Shown one piece after another: positions 45,672 through 56,654 of a stretch of DNA of 64,000 bases. The notes beneath the pieces were generated by a model, which was given only the letters and a program-made list of their open reading frames with translations, made no database searches and was not told where the DNA came from. The first letter of the stretch is position 1. Each line of letters opens with the position of its first letter. The DNA comes from Megaustenia siamemsis (lineage: Eukaryota > Mollusca > Gastropoda > Stylommatophora > Ariophantidae). Location of the stretch: positions 80,934,428 to 80,998,427 of the forward strand of contig JAVIAB010000041.1 of assembly GCA_032433765.1 (NCBI GenBank), given 5' to 3'. Both the position numbers and the translations under genes were made by a program.

Positions 45672-45815
45672 ACTTCCAGCTTACTGAGTGTCCTACTGTA
45701 CGTGTTGAGGCTAGAAACACTTCCAGCTTACTAAATGTCCTAATGTACATGTTGAGGCTAGAAACACTTCCAGCTTACTGAGTCTCCTACTGTACATGTT
45801 GAAGATAGAAACACT
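45672..45815. repeat. 47-bp tandem repeat, 3 copies
   Basis: ACTTCCAGCTTACTGAGT and CCTACTGTACATGTTGA(G/A)G blocks. The first unit lies behind a T-rich tract, so each ACTTCCAG resembles a 3' splice site. Confidence 0.9.
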
Positions 45816-46035
45816 GATACTTCAACAAACTGCACCTTATGTGGACATATTTATGTTGTCAAACTTTATGTTACTTTAATTTACTTGGAACCGTAAACAG
45901 ATTCACGTATTGTTATTGCAACTTAACAGTTCATGCTCATCATGTTAATGTTAGTCTTATTTTATATTTGTCGTTTTAATAATTTGTGTATACCTATATT
46001 GTATACAAGTTATATGTAATATGTATAATTTTTTA

Positions 46036-46041
46036 ATTAAA
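46036..46041 (+). terminator. Poly(A) signal ATTAAA
   Basis: ATTAAA, the common variant of AATAAA, followed by a GT-rich stretch (TATGGTGTCCATTATGTG). It lies about 385 bp after the proposed stop codon, with no AATAAA nearer. Confidence 0.45.
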
Positions 46042-46136
46042 AATGAATTTTATGGTGTCCATTATGTGCAGCAATGTTGTGGTAAATCTTTAACTCAAAT
46101 TAAGAATAAGTCAGTGTTTGCTGAGAGATGCTATGA

Positions 46137-46545
46137 GCAATGTGTTGTCATTGAGAAGTGAAGGTGTGAATGAGAGACACTTCACAGAAATGTGTTGTCA
46201 TTGAGAAGTGAAGATGTGAATGAGAGACACTTCAGAGAAATGTGTTGTCATTGAGAAGTGAAGATGTGAATGAGAGACACTTCAGAGAAATGTGTTGTCA
46301 TTGAGAAGTGAAGATGTGAATGAGAGACACTTCAGAGAAATGTGTTGTCATTGAGAAGTGAAGATGTGAATGAGAGATGATATAGAGAGATGTGTTGTCA
46401 TTGAGAAGTGAAGGTGTGAGTGAGAGACACTTCAGAGAAATGTGTTGTCATTGAGAAGTGAAGGTGTGAGTGAGAGACACTTCAGAGAAATGTGTTGTCA
46501 TTGAGAAGTGAAGGTGTGAATAAGAGACACTTCAGAGAAATGTGA
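46137..46545. repeat. 50-bp tandem repeat, 8 copies
   Basis: ATGTGTTGTCATTGAGAAGT, GAAGATGTGAATGAGAGACA and CTTCAGAGAA. Confidence 0.95.
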
Positions 46546-46824
46546 ATGTTTCTCGCATACCCGTGTGCACACATATTGACCTACGTTGACTTTATTTTGT
46601 CCTCGTGTCCTCCTGCACACACAGTCATCACTACAGGTCTCTTTCTTGAGCCAACAGCTCAGTCTCACCCAACTGAAGCTGTTCCCATCAGTCCCTTGTC
46701 ATCCATTTTCTTCTGTTTCTTGTGATCTTATTCTCTTGTTCTCTTGTTCTCTTGTCATTTGACGTCCAGTGAATAGCTACTGTAACAGTCTCAGGCATTC
46801 TGAGAACATTCTTAGGACATCTGA

Positions 46825-48118
46825 TATCAGTGCATGTTACCTTGTGAAGATCTCTGTAGTGATGTCAGTGCATGTTTCCTTGTGAAGATCTCTGTAGTGA
46901 TGTCAGTGCATGTTTCCTTGTGAAGATCTCTGTAGTGATGTCAGTGCAGGTTTCCTTGTGAAGATCTCTGTAGTGATGTCAGTGCATGTTTCCTTGTGAA
47001 GATCTCTGTAGTGATATCAGTCCATGTTTCCTTGTGAAGATCTCTGTAGTGATGTCAGTGCATGTTTCCTTGTGAAGATCTCTGTAGTGATGATATTAGT
47101 GCATGTTTCCTTGTGAAGATCTCTGTAGTGATGTCAGTGCATGTTTCCTTGTGAAGATCTCTGTAGTGATGTCAGAGCATATTTCCTTGTGAAGATCTCT
47201 GTAGTGATGTCAGTGCATGTTTCCTTGTGAAGATCTCTGTAGTGATGTCAGTGCATGTTTCCTTGTGAAGATCTCTGTAGTGATGTCAGTGCATGTTTCT
47301 TTGTGAAGATCTCTGTAGTGATGTCAGTGCATGTTTCCTTGTGAAGATCTCTGTAGTGATGTCAGTGCATGTTTCCTTGTGAAGATCTCTGTAGTGATGT
47401 CAGTGCAGGTTACCTTGTGAAGATCTCTGTAGTGATGTCAGTGCATGTTTCCTTGTGAAGATCTCTGTAGTGATGTCAGTGCAGGTTACCTTGTGAAGAT
47501 CTCTGTAGTGATGTCAGTGCATGTTTCCTTGTGAAGATCTCTGTAGTGATGTCAGTGCAGGTTACCTTGTGAAGATCTCTGTAGTGATGTCAGTGCATGT
47601 TTCCTTGTGAAGATCTCTGTAGTGATGTCAGTGCAGGTTACCTTGTGAAGATCTCTGTAGTGATGTCAGTGCAGGTTACCTTGTGAAGATCTCTGTAGTG
47701 ATGTCAGTGCATGTTTCCTTGTGAAGATCTCTGTAGTGATATCAGTCCATGTTTCCTTGTGAAGATCTCTGTAGTGATGTCAGTGCATGTTTCCTTGTGA
47801 AGATCTCTGTAGTGATGTCAGTGCATGTTTCCTTGTGAAGATCTCTGTAGTGATGTCAGTGCATGTTTCCTTGTGAAGATCTCTGTAGTGATGATATTAG
47901 TGCATGTTTCCTTGTGAAGATCTCTGTAGTGATATCAGTCCATGTTTCCTTGTGAAGATCTCTGTAGTGATGCCAGTGCATGTTTCCTTGTGAAGATCTC
48001 TGTAGTGATGATATTAGTGCATGTTTCCTTGTGAAGATCTCTGTAGTGATATCAGTCCATGTTTCCTTGTGAAGATCTCTGTAGTGATGTCAGTGCATGT
48101 TTCCTTGTGAAGATCTCT
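46825..48118. repeat. 38-bp tandem repeat, about 34 copies
   Basis: GATGTCAGTGCATGTTTCCT plus TGTGAAGATCTCTGTAGT. An AGATCT palindrome in every unit. GATATTAGTGC and GATATCAGTCC variants recur together near 47080, 47735 and 47890-48060, which suggests segmental copying. Confidence 0.97.
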
Positions 48119-48426
48119 GAAAAGAAAGAGCCCAATACATCTTGAAGGTAGCTGTTTTGAAATGTCTCTCATTCAAGACAGATGGTAAGTTTCCATGATT
48201 CTGATCCATACAGTAGGATGGTTCAACATTGAAATTGAAGGTGAGATGTTTACTCTTGATTTCTGCCTCGTGCTTCCATCTATGGCTATCTTTGTTTTAT
48301 CTCAGGTAGTCAAGAATTCCTCCAACAACCACCCCCCACCCCCTTTCCACTGTGTTCCCTGCTTCAAGTGTGATCGCTGCCTTCATTCATCCCCCACTGT
48401 TGAGTTTTATATGTGTAAGCTCTTCC
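48119..48426. other. Unique sequence with an exon-like segment
   Basis: 48306-48414 is bounded by TTTGTTTTATCTCAG and GTAAGC. One frame is Cys/His-rich (FHCVPCFKCDRCLHSS). The frame that would follow exon 15 reads SQEFLQQPPPTPFPLCSLL and then stops soon after. Neither reading is confirmed. Confidence 0.35.
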
Positions 48427-49455
48427 ATGGATACGGATTTTAATGGATAAAGATATAATCAAGGATTATGAAGGATAAGGATTTTAATGGATAAAGATAT
48501 AATCAAGGATTATGATGGATAAGGATTTTAATGGATAAAGATATAATTAAGGATTATTATGGATACAGATTTTAATGGATAAAGATATAATCAAGGATTA
48601 TGATGGATAAGGATTTTAATGGATAAAGATATAATTAAGGATTATTATGGATATGGATTTTAATGGATAAAGATATAATTAAGGATTATTATGGACACAG
48701 ATTTTAATGGGTAAAGATATAATTAAGGATTATTATGGATACGGATTTTAATGGATAAAGATATAATTAAGGATTATTATGGATACAGATTTTAATGGAT
48801 AAAGATATAATCAAGGATTATGATGGATAAGGATTTTAATGGATAAAGATATAATTAAGGATTATTATGGATACAGATTTTAATGGATAAAGATATAATC
48901 AAGGATTATGATGGATAAGGATTTTAATGGATAAAGATATAATTAAGGATTATTATGGATACGGATTTTAATGGATAAAGATATAATTAAGGATTATTAT
49001 GGACACAGATTTTAATGGGTAAAGATATAATTAAGGATTATTATGGATACAGATTTTAATGGATAAAGATATAATTAAGGATTATTATGGATACAGATTT
49101 TAATGGATAAAGATATAATCAAGGATTATGATGGATAAGGATTTTAATGGATAAAGATATAATTAAGGATTATTATGGATACAGATTTTAATGGATAAAG
49201 ATATAATCAAGGATTATGATGGATAAGGATTTTAATGGATAAAGATATAATCAAGGATTATGATGGATACGGATTTTAATGGATAAAGATATAATCAAGG
49301 ATAGTGATGGATAAGGATTTTAATGGATAAAGATATAATCAAGGATTATGATGGATAAGGATTTTAATAGATAAAGATATAATCAAGGATTATGATAGAT
49401 AAGGATTTTAATAGATAAAGATATAATCAAGGATTATGAAGGATACGGATTTAAT
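48427..49455. repeat. 44-bp tandem repeat, about 23 copies
   Basis: Very AT-rich: GGATTTTAATGGATAAAGAT, ATAATCAAGGATTATGATGG and ATAA. Variants (TTATTATGGATAC versus TTATGATGGATAA) alternate in a repeating order. Confidence 0.96.
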
Positions 49456-51850
49456 ACTGTGGAGTAAATGAACAGAAACGAGGAAGCGATGTTTGTAAAT
49501 GATAATGTAAATTAATCAAACAAATACATGGACAATAGCAGACCTGCAGGAACACTAAAATAAAGATAACAGTACAGGTATCCAATACAACATGGAAATC
49601 AGCAAGACAGAATTCATGTATATTGCAAAAGAGAAACAGAACATCAACATAACGATAAAGGGCAAACGGCTAAAACGGATAGAGGCATTTAAATACCTAG
49701 GAAGTCTAGTGACAAACGATAATTCACAAACAGCAGAGATAGACTCAAGATGCATCAAAGCTTGTCAAATCATTGGACAGCTATCACTACTATTGTCCAA
49801 CAAGGAAATAACTCTGGAGGCAAAAAGGGCACTCTACAATACAATCTTCATCCCAACGTTGTGCTACCAATGTCAGTCCTGGACTCTACAATACAATCTT
49901 CATCCCAACGTTGTGCTACCAATGCCAGACCTGGGCCCTAGATGCAAGAACAATAAGAAAAAATAACCTCTACAGAGATGAAATGTGTTAGACGAATGAC
50001 AGGAAACTCTGAGAGATGAGATCAGAAATGAAGAACTGAGAAAAAAGCTAGGAATAATTCCCGCCATAGAATATATAAAGAAACAACAGATAAAATGGTT
50101 TGGCCACGTGACAAGGCAGAAATATCACAACGCAATAAGCCTTCGATAAACGTTATGAGAACACCAGACTCAAGGGCCAACCATGGAAAAGGTAGAATTA
50201 TTTATTATTAGAGACATTAAGAAACATAACAGCAGGAGAGGCCAACAGAAGAGCAAAAGATGGATTGATGGAATATTAGAAACACTAGGAAACATAACAG
50301 CAGGAGAGGCCAACAGAAGAGTAAAAGATGGATTGATGGAATATTAGAAACACTTGGAAACATAACAACAGGAGAGGCCAACAGAAGAGCAAAAGATGGA
50401 TTGATGGAATATTAGAAACACTAGGAAACATAACAACAGGAGAGGCCAACAGAAGAGCAAAAGATGGATTGATGGAATATTAGAAACACTAGGAAACATA
50501 ACAACAGGAGAGGCCAACAGAAGAGCAAAAGATGGATTGATGGAATATTAGAAACACTAGGAAACATAACAACAGGAGAGGCCAACAGAAGAGCAAAAGA
50601 TGGATTGATGGAATATTAGAAACACTAGGAAACATAACAACAGGAGAAGCCAACAGAAGAGCAAAAGATGGATTGATGGAATATTAGAAACACTGGGAAA
50701 CATAACAACAGGAGAGGCCAACAGAAGAGCAAAAGATGGATTGATGGAATATTAGAAACACTAGGAACAATAACAACAGGAGAGGCCAACAGAAGAGCAA
50801 AAGATGGATTGATGGAATATTAGAAACACTAGGAAACATAACAACAGGTGAGGCCAACAGAAGAGCAAAAGATGGATTGATGGAATATTAGAAACACTAG
50901 GAAACATAACAACAGGAGAGGCCAACAGAAGAGCAAAAGATGGATTGATGGAATATTAGAAACACTAGGAAACATAACAACAGGAGAAGCCAACAGAAGA
51001 GCAAAAGATGGATTGATGGAATATTAGAAACACTGGGAAACATAACAACAGGAGAGGTCAACAGAAGAACAAAAGATGGAGTGATGGAATATTTGAAATA
51101 CTGGGAAACATAACAGCAGGAGAGGCCAACAGAAGAGCAAAAGATGGAGTGATGGAATATTAGAAACACTAGGAAACATAACAGCTGGAGAGGCCAACAG
51201 AAGAGCAAAAGATGGATTGATGGAATATTAGAAACACTGGGAAACATAACAACAGGAGAGGCCAACAGAAGAGCAAAAGATGGATTGATGGAATATTAGA
51301 AACACTAGGAAACATAACAACAGGAGAAGCCAACAGAAGAACAAAAGATGGATTGATGGAATATTAGAAACACTAGGAAACATAACAACAGGAGAAGCCA
51401 ACAGAAGAACAAAAGATGGATTGATGGAATATTAGAAACACTAGGAAACATAACAACAGGAGAAGCCAACAGAAGAACAAAAGATGGATTGATGGAATAT
51501 TAGAAACACTAGGAAACATAACAACAGGAGAAGCCAACAGAAGAACAAAAGATGGATTGATGGAATATTAGAAACACTAGGAAACATAACAACAGGAGAA
51601 GCCAACAGAAGAACAAAAGATGGATTGATGGAATATTAGAAACACTAGGAAACATAACAACAGGAGAAGCCAACAGAAGAGCAAAAGATGGATTGATGGA
51701 ATATTAGAAACACTGGGAAACATAACAACAGGAGAAGCCAACAGAAGAACAAAAGATGGATTGATGGAATATTAGAAACACTAGGAAACATAACAACAGG
51801 AGAAGCCAACAGAAGAACAAAAGACCACAAACTGTATCTTCCCTCGACGC
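49456..51850 (+). mobile_element. LINE C-terminal fragment expanded by a tandem array
   Basis: The plus strand reads EISKTEFMYIAKEKQNI, IEAFKYLGSLVTNDNSQ, KRALYNTIFIPTLCY, then after a frameshift CVRRMTGNS, YIKKQQIKWFGHVTRQ and KRWIDGILETLGNITAGEAN. These are post-RT LINE blocks (K.E.M, FKYLGS, Y...L.P.L.Y, RM, W.GHV.R, RW.DG). A local 45-bp duplication (TCTACAATACAATCTTCATC) repeats one block near 49835 and 49885. The last block continues straight into the 68-bp array, and KDHKLYLPSTL near 51822-51856 may be the element's end. Confidence 0.85.
50205..51822. repeat. 68-bp tandem repeat, about 24 copies, LINE-derived
   Basis: Units: AGGAAACATAACAACAGGAG, AGGCCAACAGAAGAGCAAAA, GATGGATTGATGGAATATTA and GAAACACT. 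The first unit is the LINE sequence encoding RWIDGILETLGNITAGEANR. Since 68 is not a multiple of 3, the frame is lost after one unit. GAGAGG/GAGAAG and GAGC/GAAC variants mark a left and a right subfamily. Confidence 0.95.
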
Positions 51851-51904
51851 TGTAAAGTAAATGAGGAAGGAAAGAAGTGTTTGTTTGTTGTTGAAGAGGC
51901 AAAA

Positions 51905-52115
51905 CACGGGAGAGAAACAAGGGAGAGAAACAAGGGAGAGAAACAAGGGAGAGAAACAAGGGAGAGAAACACGGGAGAGAAACAAGTGAGAGAAACAAGG
52001 GAGAGAAACAAGTGAGAGAAACAAGGGAGAGAAACAAGGGAGAGAAACAAGGGAGAGAAACAAGGGAGAGAAACAAGGAGTGAAACAAGGGAGAGAAACA
52101 AGGGAGAGAAACAAG
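51905..52115. repeat. 13-bp tandem repeat, about 16 copies
   Basis: GGGAGAGAAACAA; purine-only plus strand except one C per unit. Confidence 0.95.
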
Positions 52116-52131
52116 GGCAGTTTACATGTCT

Positions 52132-52166
52132 ACACACACACACACACATTTCCCCCCCCCCCCCCA
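52132..52166. repeat. (CA)n plus poly-C and CAC tracts
   Basis: A short (CA)n, about 14 consecutive C, then CCACCACCACC. Confidence 0.93.
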
Positions 52167-52386
52167 CCACCACCACCGGACAAGGAAACCTTTCTGCTGG
52201 GCACGAAAAGTGAAACTCGAGAATGTTTAATTGGTGGATGGGGAGGGTCGCCCATGGACGTGCCTGGAGATGAAACCAGGTCGACGGACTTGTCAGTTTG
52301 ACGAGGCTTGCTAGAGTGCAGGGAGACCTGCGAGGGAGTAGGGCGGACGTTTTCTATTTGAGGATGAAGGTTACGTCCTCGTGGAT
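52167..52386. other. CpG-rich unique island
   Basis: About 220 bp with roughly 14 CpGs (for example CTCGAG, GTCGAC, GGGCGGACG), in contrast to the CpG-poor arrays around it. A frame at 52080-52301 crosses it but starts in the 13-bp array. No domain recognised. Confidence 0.45.
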
Positions 52387-53128
52387 GCTAGAGGACATGT
52401 AATGAAGTATCATCTAGAGGACGTGTAATGAAGTATCATCTAGAGGACATGTAATGAAGTATCATCTAGAGGACATGTAATGAAGTATCATCTAGAGGAC
52501 GTGTAATGAAGTATCATCTAGAGGACATGTACTGAAGTATCATCTAGAGCACATGTAATGAAGTATCATCTAGAGGACATGTAATGAAGTATTATCTAGA
52601 GGACATGTAATGAAGTATCATCTAGAGGACGTGTAATGAAGTATCATCTAGAGGACATGTAATGAAGTATCATCTAGAGGACATGTACTGAAGTATCATC
52701 TAGAGCACATGTAATGAAGTATCATCTAGAGCACATGTAATGAAGTATCATCTAGAGGACGTGTAATGAAGTATCATCTAGAGGACGTGTAATGAAGTAT
52801 CATCTAGAGGACATGTAATGAAGTATCATCTAGAGGACGTGTAATGAAGTATCATCTAGAGGACGTGTAATGAAGTATCATCTAGAGGACGTGTAATGAA
52901 GTATCATCTAGAGGACGTGTAATGAAGTATCATCTAGAGGACATGTAATGAAGTATCATCTAGAGGACGTGTAATGAAGTATCATCTAGAGGACGTGTAA
53001 TGAAGTATCATCTAGAGGACGTGTAATGAAGTATCATCTAGAGGACGTGTAATGAAGTATCATCTAGAGGACATGTAATGAAGTATCATCTAGAGGACAT
53101 GTAATGAAGTATCATCTAGAGGACATGT
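52387..53128. repeat. 26-bp tandem repeat, about 28 copies
   Basis: TCTAGAGGACATGTAATGAA plus GTATCA, with ACATGT/ACGTGT alternation and an XbaI palindrome TCTAGA per unit. Confidence 0.97.
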
Positions 53129-53191
53129 TACAGAGGTAAAAGGACTTTGTTGGATAAGTATTAAGAGGGGAGGAGAGAAAGACAAAACGGT

Positions 53192-53219
<28 letters not shown>
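53192..53219. repeat. (GA)n microsatellite
   Basis: About 14 GA dinucleotides in a purine-rich stretch. Confidence 0.93.
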
Positions 53220-53223
<4 letters not shown>

Positions 53224-53352
53224 AAAAGTAAATTTGAGAGGACAGAAATAGTACATGACGGAGAGGTGTAGAAAAGGAGTCAGAGAAAATAGATAAGAGT
53301 GTGAAAGAAGATGAGTAGTGGGAAGAAATAAAACGGAAGAAGAGGATAAAAG

Positions 53353-55665
53353 GAAAACTCACTCCACACCCACCACACAAAATTCACTCCACTCCCACCA
53401 CACAAAACTCACTCCGCTCCCACCACACAAAATTCACTCCACTCCCACCACACAAAACTTACTCCACATCCACCACACAAAACTCACTCCACTCCCACCA
53501 CACAAAATTCACTCCACTCCCACCACACAAAACTCACTCCACTCCCACCACACAAAACTCACTCCACTCCCACCACACAAAACTCACTCCACTCCAACCA
53601 CACAAAAATTCACTCCAATCCCACCACATCAAAATTCACTCCACTCCCACCACACAAAACTCACTCCACTCCCACCACACAAAACTCACTCCACTCCCAC
53701 CACACAAAACTCACTCCACTCCCACCACACAAAACTCACTCCACTCCAACCACACAAAAATTCACTCCAATCCCACCACATCAAAATTCACTCCACTCCC
53801 ACCACACAAAACTCACTCCACTCCCACCACACAAAATTCACTTCACTCCTACCACACAAAACACATTCCACTCCCACCACACAAAATTCACTCCAATCCC
53901 ACCACACAAAACTGACTCCGCTCCCACAACACAAAACTCACTCCACTCCTACCAAACAAAACTCACTCCAATCCCACCACACAAAACTCACTCTGCTCCA
54001 ACCACACAAAACTCACTCCACTCCCAACACATAAAACACACTCCACTCCCAACACACAAAACTCACTCTACTCACACCACACAAAACTCACTCCACTCCC
54101 ACCACACAAAACCCACTCTACTCCCACCACACAAAACTCACTCTACTCCCAACACACAAAACTCACTCTACTGCCACCACACAAAACTCACTCCACTCAT
54201 GCCTCACAAAACTCACTTCACTCACACCACACAAAACTGACTCCACTCATGCCTCACAAAACTCACCCTACTCCCAACACACAAAACTCACTCTACTCCC
54301 ACCACACAAAACTCACTCCACTCATGCCTCACAAAACTCACTTCACTCCCACCACACAAAACTCACTCCACTCATGCCTCACAAAACTCACTCCACTCCC
54401 ATCACACAAAACTCACTCCACTCATGCCTCACAAAATTTACTCCACTCCCAACACACAAAACACACTCCACTCCCAACACACAAAACTCACTCTACTCAC
54501 ACCACACAAAACTCACTCCACTCCCACCACACAAAACTCACTCCACTCCCACCACACAAAACTCACTCCACTCCCAACACACAAACACACTCCACTCCCA
54601 ACACACAAAACTCACTCTACTCACACCACACAAAACTCACTCCACTCTCACCACACAAAACTCACTCCACTCCCACCACACAAAACTCACTCCACTCCTA
54701 CCACACAAAACTCACTTCACTCCCATCACACAAAACTCACTCCACTCCCACCACATAAAACTCCCATACTCCCACCACACAAAAATCACTCCACTCCCAA
54801 CACACAAAATTCACCCTACTCCCACCACACACAACTCAATCCACGACCACCACACAAAACTCACTCCACTCTTATCACACAAAACTCACTCCAACCCCAC
54901 CACACAAAACTCACTCCACTCCCACCACAAAAAGTCACTCCACTCCTATCACACAGAACTCACTTCACTCCCACCAAACAAAACTCATTCCACTCCCACC
55001 ACACAAAACTCACTCCACTCCCACCACAAAAAGTCACTCCACTCCTATCACACAAAACTCACTTCACTCCCACCAAACAAAACTCATTCCACTCCCACCA
55101 CACAAAACTCACTAAACTCATAACACACACTTCACTCCCATCACACAAAACTCACTCCACGCCTATCACACACAATTCACTTCACTACAACCACACAAAA
55201 CTCACTCCACTCCCACCACACACCTCACTTAACTCCCACCACACAAAACACACTCCACTCCTACCACACAAAGCTCACTCCACTCCTACCATACAAAAAA
55301 CTCACTCATCTCGTACCATACAACACTCATTCTACTCGAGCCTCACAAAACTCATTTCACTCCTACCCAACAAAAACTCACTCCACTCGTACCATACAAA
55401 ACTCACTCCACTCGTACCACACAAAAATCACTCCACTCGTACCACACTAAACTCACTCCACTCGTATCACACAAAACTCACTCCACTCGTACCACGCAAA
55501 ACGCACTCTACTAGTATCACACACATCTCACTCTACTGGTACAATACAAATCTCACTCTACTGGTTCATTTCAAATCTTATTCCACTGGTACAGTACAAA
55601 TCTCACTCTACTGCACAATATAAATTTCACTGTACTGGTACCATACAAAACACACTTCACTCGCA
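53353..55665. repeat. 25-bp tandem repeat, about 92 copies
   Basis: CTCACTCCACTCCCACCACA plus CAAAA. G-poor plus strand. The period cycles three frames (THSTPTTQ, NSLHSHHTK, LTPLPPHK), which gives long but meaningless open frames. The right end degenerates into TCGTACCA variants. Confidence 0.96.
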
Positions 55666-55739
55666 ACACACACAAAAACACTCCACTCGTACCATCAAAA
55701 GCTCTACCTCTTGTGCCACATAAAGTTCCCACTTCCCAC

Positions 55740-55905
55740 AACATCCGGTGCCAGTGAGAATGGTCGAAGACTTTTCCGGGACAGACACATTTCTAGCGCG
55801 CGAGCAGTGATGTAAACGACGTTTACGATTGGTTGCCCACGAGAAACGATAGTGCAGTCTCGGGCTGGGTAAATTTACTCGGCCACAAGCTCGGAAAACT
55901 GCCAA
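55740..55905. promoter_or_regulatory. CpG cluster, possible promoter
   Basis: I count 14 CpGs in about 165 bp, including GCGCGCG. On the minus strand it holds a CCAAT motif (ACCAATCG) and an ETS-like ACCGGATGT. Positions 55812-55826 form a palindrome, GTAAACG-A-CGTTTAC. The flanking arrays are nearly CpG-free. These features resemble an unmethylated promoter island, but no first exon could be placed on either side. Confidence 0.35.
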
Positions 55906-55924
55906 GACATTGTTTATGTTCAAG

Positions 55925-56402
55925 GTTGGACTGGTGGATGTTATGGTGGGGAATGTATCTTGTGTGGGGATGTTGGGCAAAACAGGGTCACTGTGCGGGT
56001 ATGGTGGGGTCTTTGTGTGGGGATGTTGGGTATAATGGGGTCTATGTGTGGGAATGTTGGGTATAATGAGGCCTTTGCGTGGTGATGTTGGATATAATGG
56101 GGTCACTGTGCGGTGATGTTGTGTAAAATAGGGTCAATTAATGGGGATGTGGGGTAAAATGGGATCTTTGTTTTGGGTTAAAACAGATTTTTGGGGGGAA
56201 TATTGGGTAAAATGGGGTCTTTGTATGGGGTAATTTAGGGTCTTTGTTTTGGGGTAAAAGAATCTTTTCGTTGGAATTTTGGGTAAAATGGGCTCTTTGT
56301 GTGGAGTGTTTGGTAAAATGGTGTCAGTGTGTGGGATCAGTGTGTGGGGTCAGTGTGTGGGGTCAGTGTGTGGGGGCAGTGTGTGGGGTCAGTGTGTGGG
56401 GG
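55925..56402. repeat. 31-bp and 14-bp G/T-rich degenerate repeats
   Basis: First part: units like GGGTATAATGGGGTCTTTGT plus GTGGGGATGTT. From about 56320: GTCAGTGTGTGGGG repeated five or six times. The strand is G/T-rich with several GGGG runs about 9-10 bases apart. Confidence 0.88.
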
Positions 56403-56654
56403 CTTTCAGTAGAAGAGGAGTTTAATTGATGTAGATGATGGAGTACGTTTGAGGGTTCATTGTGTGGGCATGTGTGGTAAGAAACGTGTGTGTACTATTT
56501 GTGGGAATTGTGGGAGTAAGATGGGTGTTAACTTGTGGGGATAAGATAATAAAAAATGGAACAATGAATGTTCTAACATTGAATGTTCCCAACAACGAAT
56601 GTTCCAGCGTTTCATTATTCCATAAATGATTAAATAAGGAAAAAATATTTCAAC
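56403..56654. other. Short unique spacer
   Basis: About 250 bp containing a triplicated GAATGTTC-type motif (56565-56610). Nothing else recognised. Confidence 0.5.

Larger units (their letters stand above)
45655..46065 (+). other. Probable 3' untranslated region
   Basis: AT-rich, mostly unique sequence after the TGA. It includes three 47-bp repeats and ends shortly after the poly(A) signal. Boundary inferred from the signal only. Confidence 0.45.

Noticed and set aside
48306..48414. LIM zinc-finger exon
   Set aside because: FHCVPCFKCDRC has a His-to-Cys spacing one residue too long and lacks the other half. The frame does not follow exon 15.
55657..56106. 149-codon minus-strand frame over the CpG island
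   Set aside because: Most of it lies in the G/T-rich repeats, and it shows no recognisable domain.
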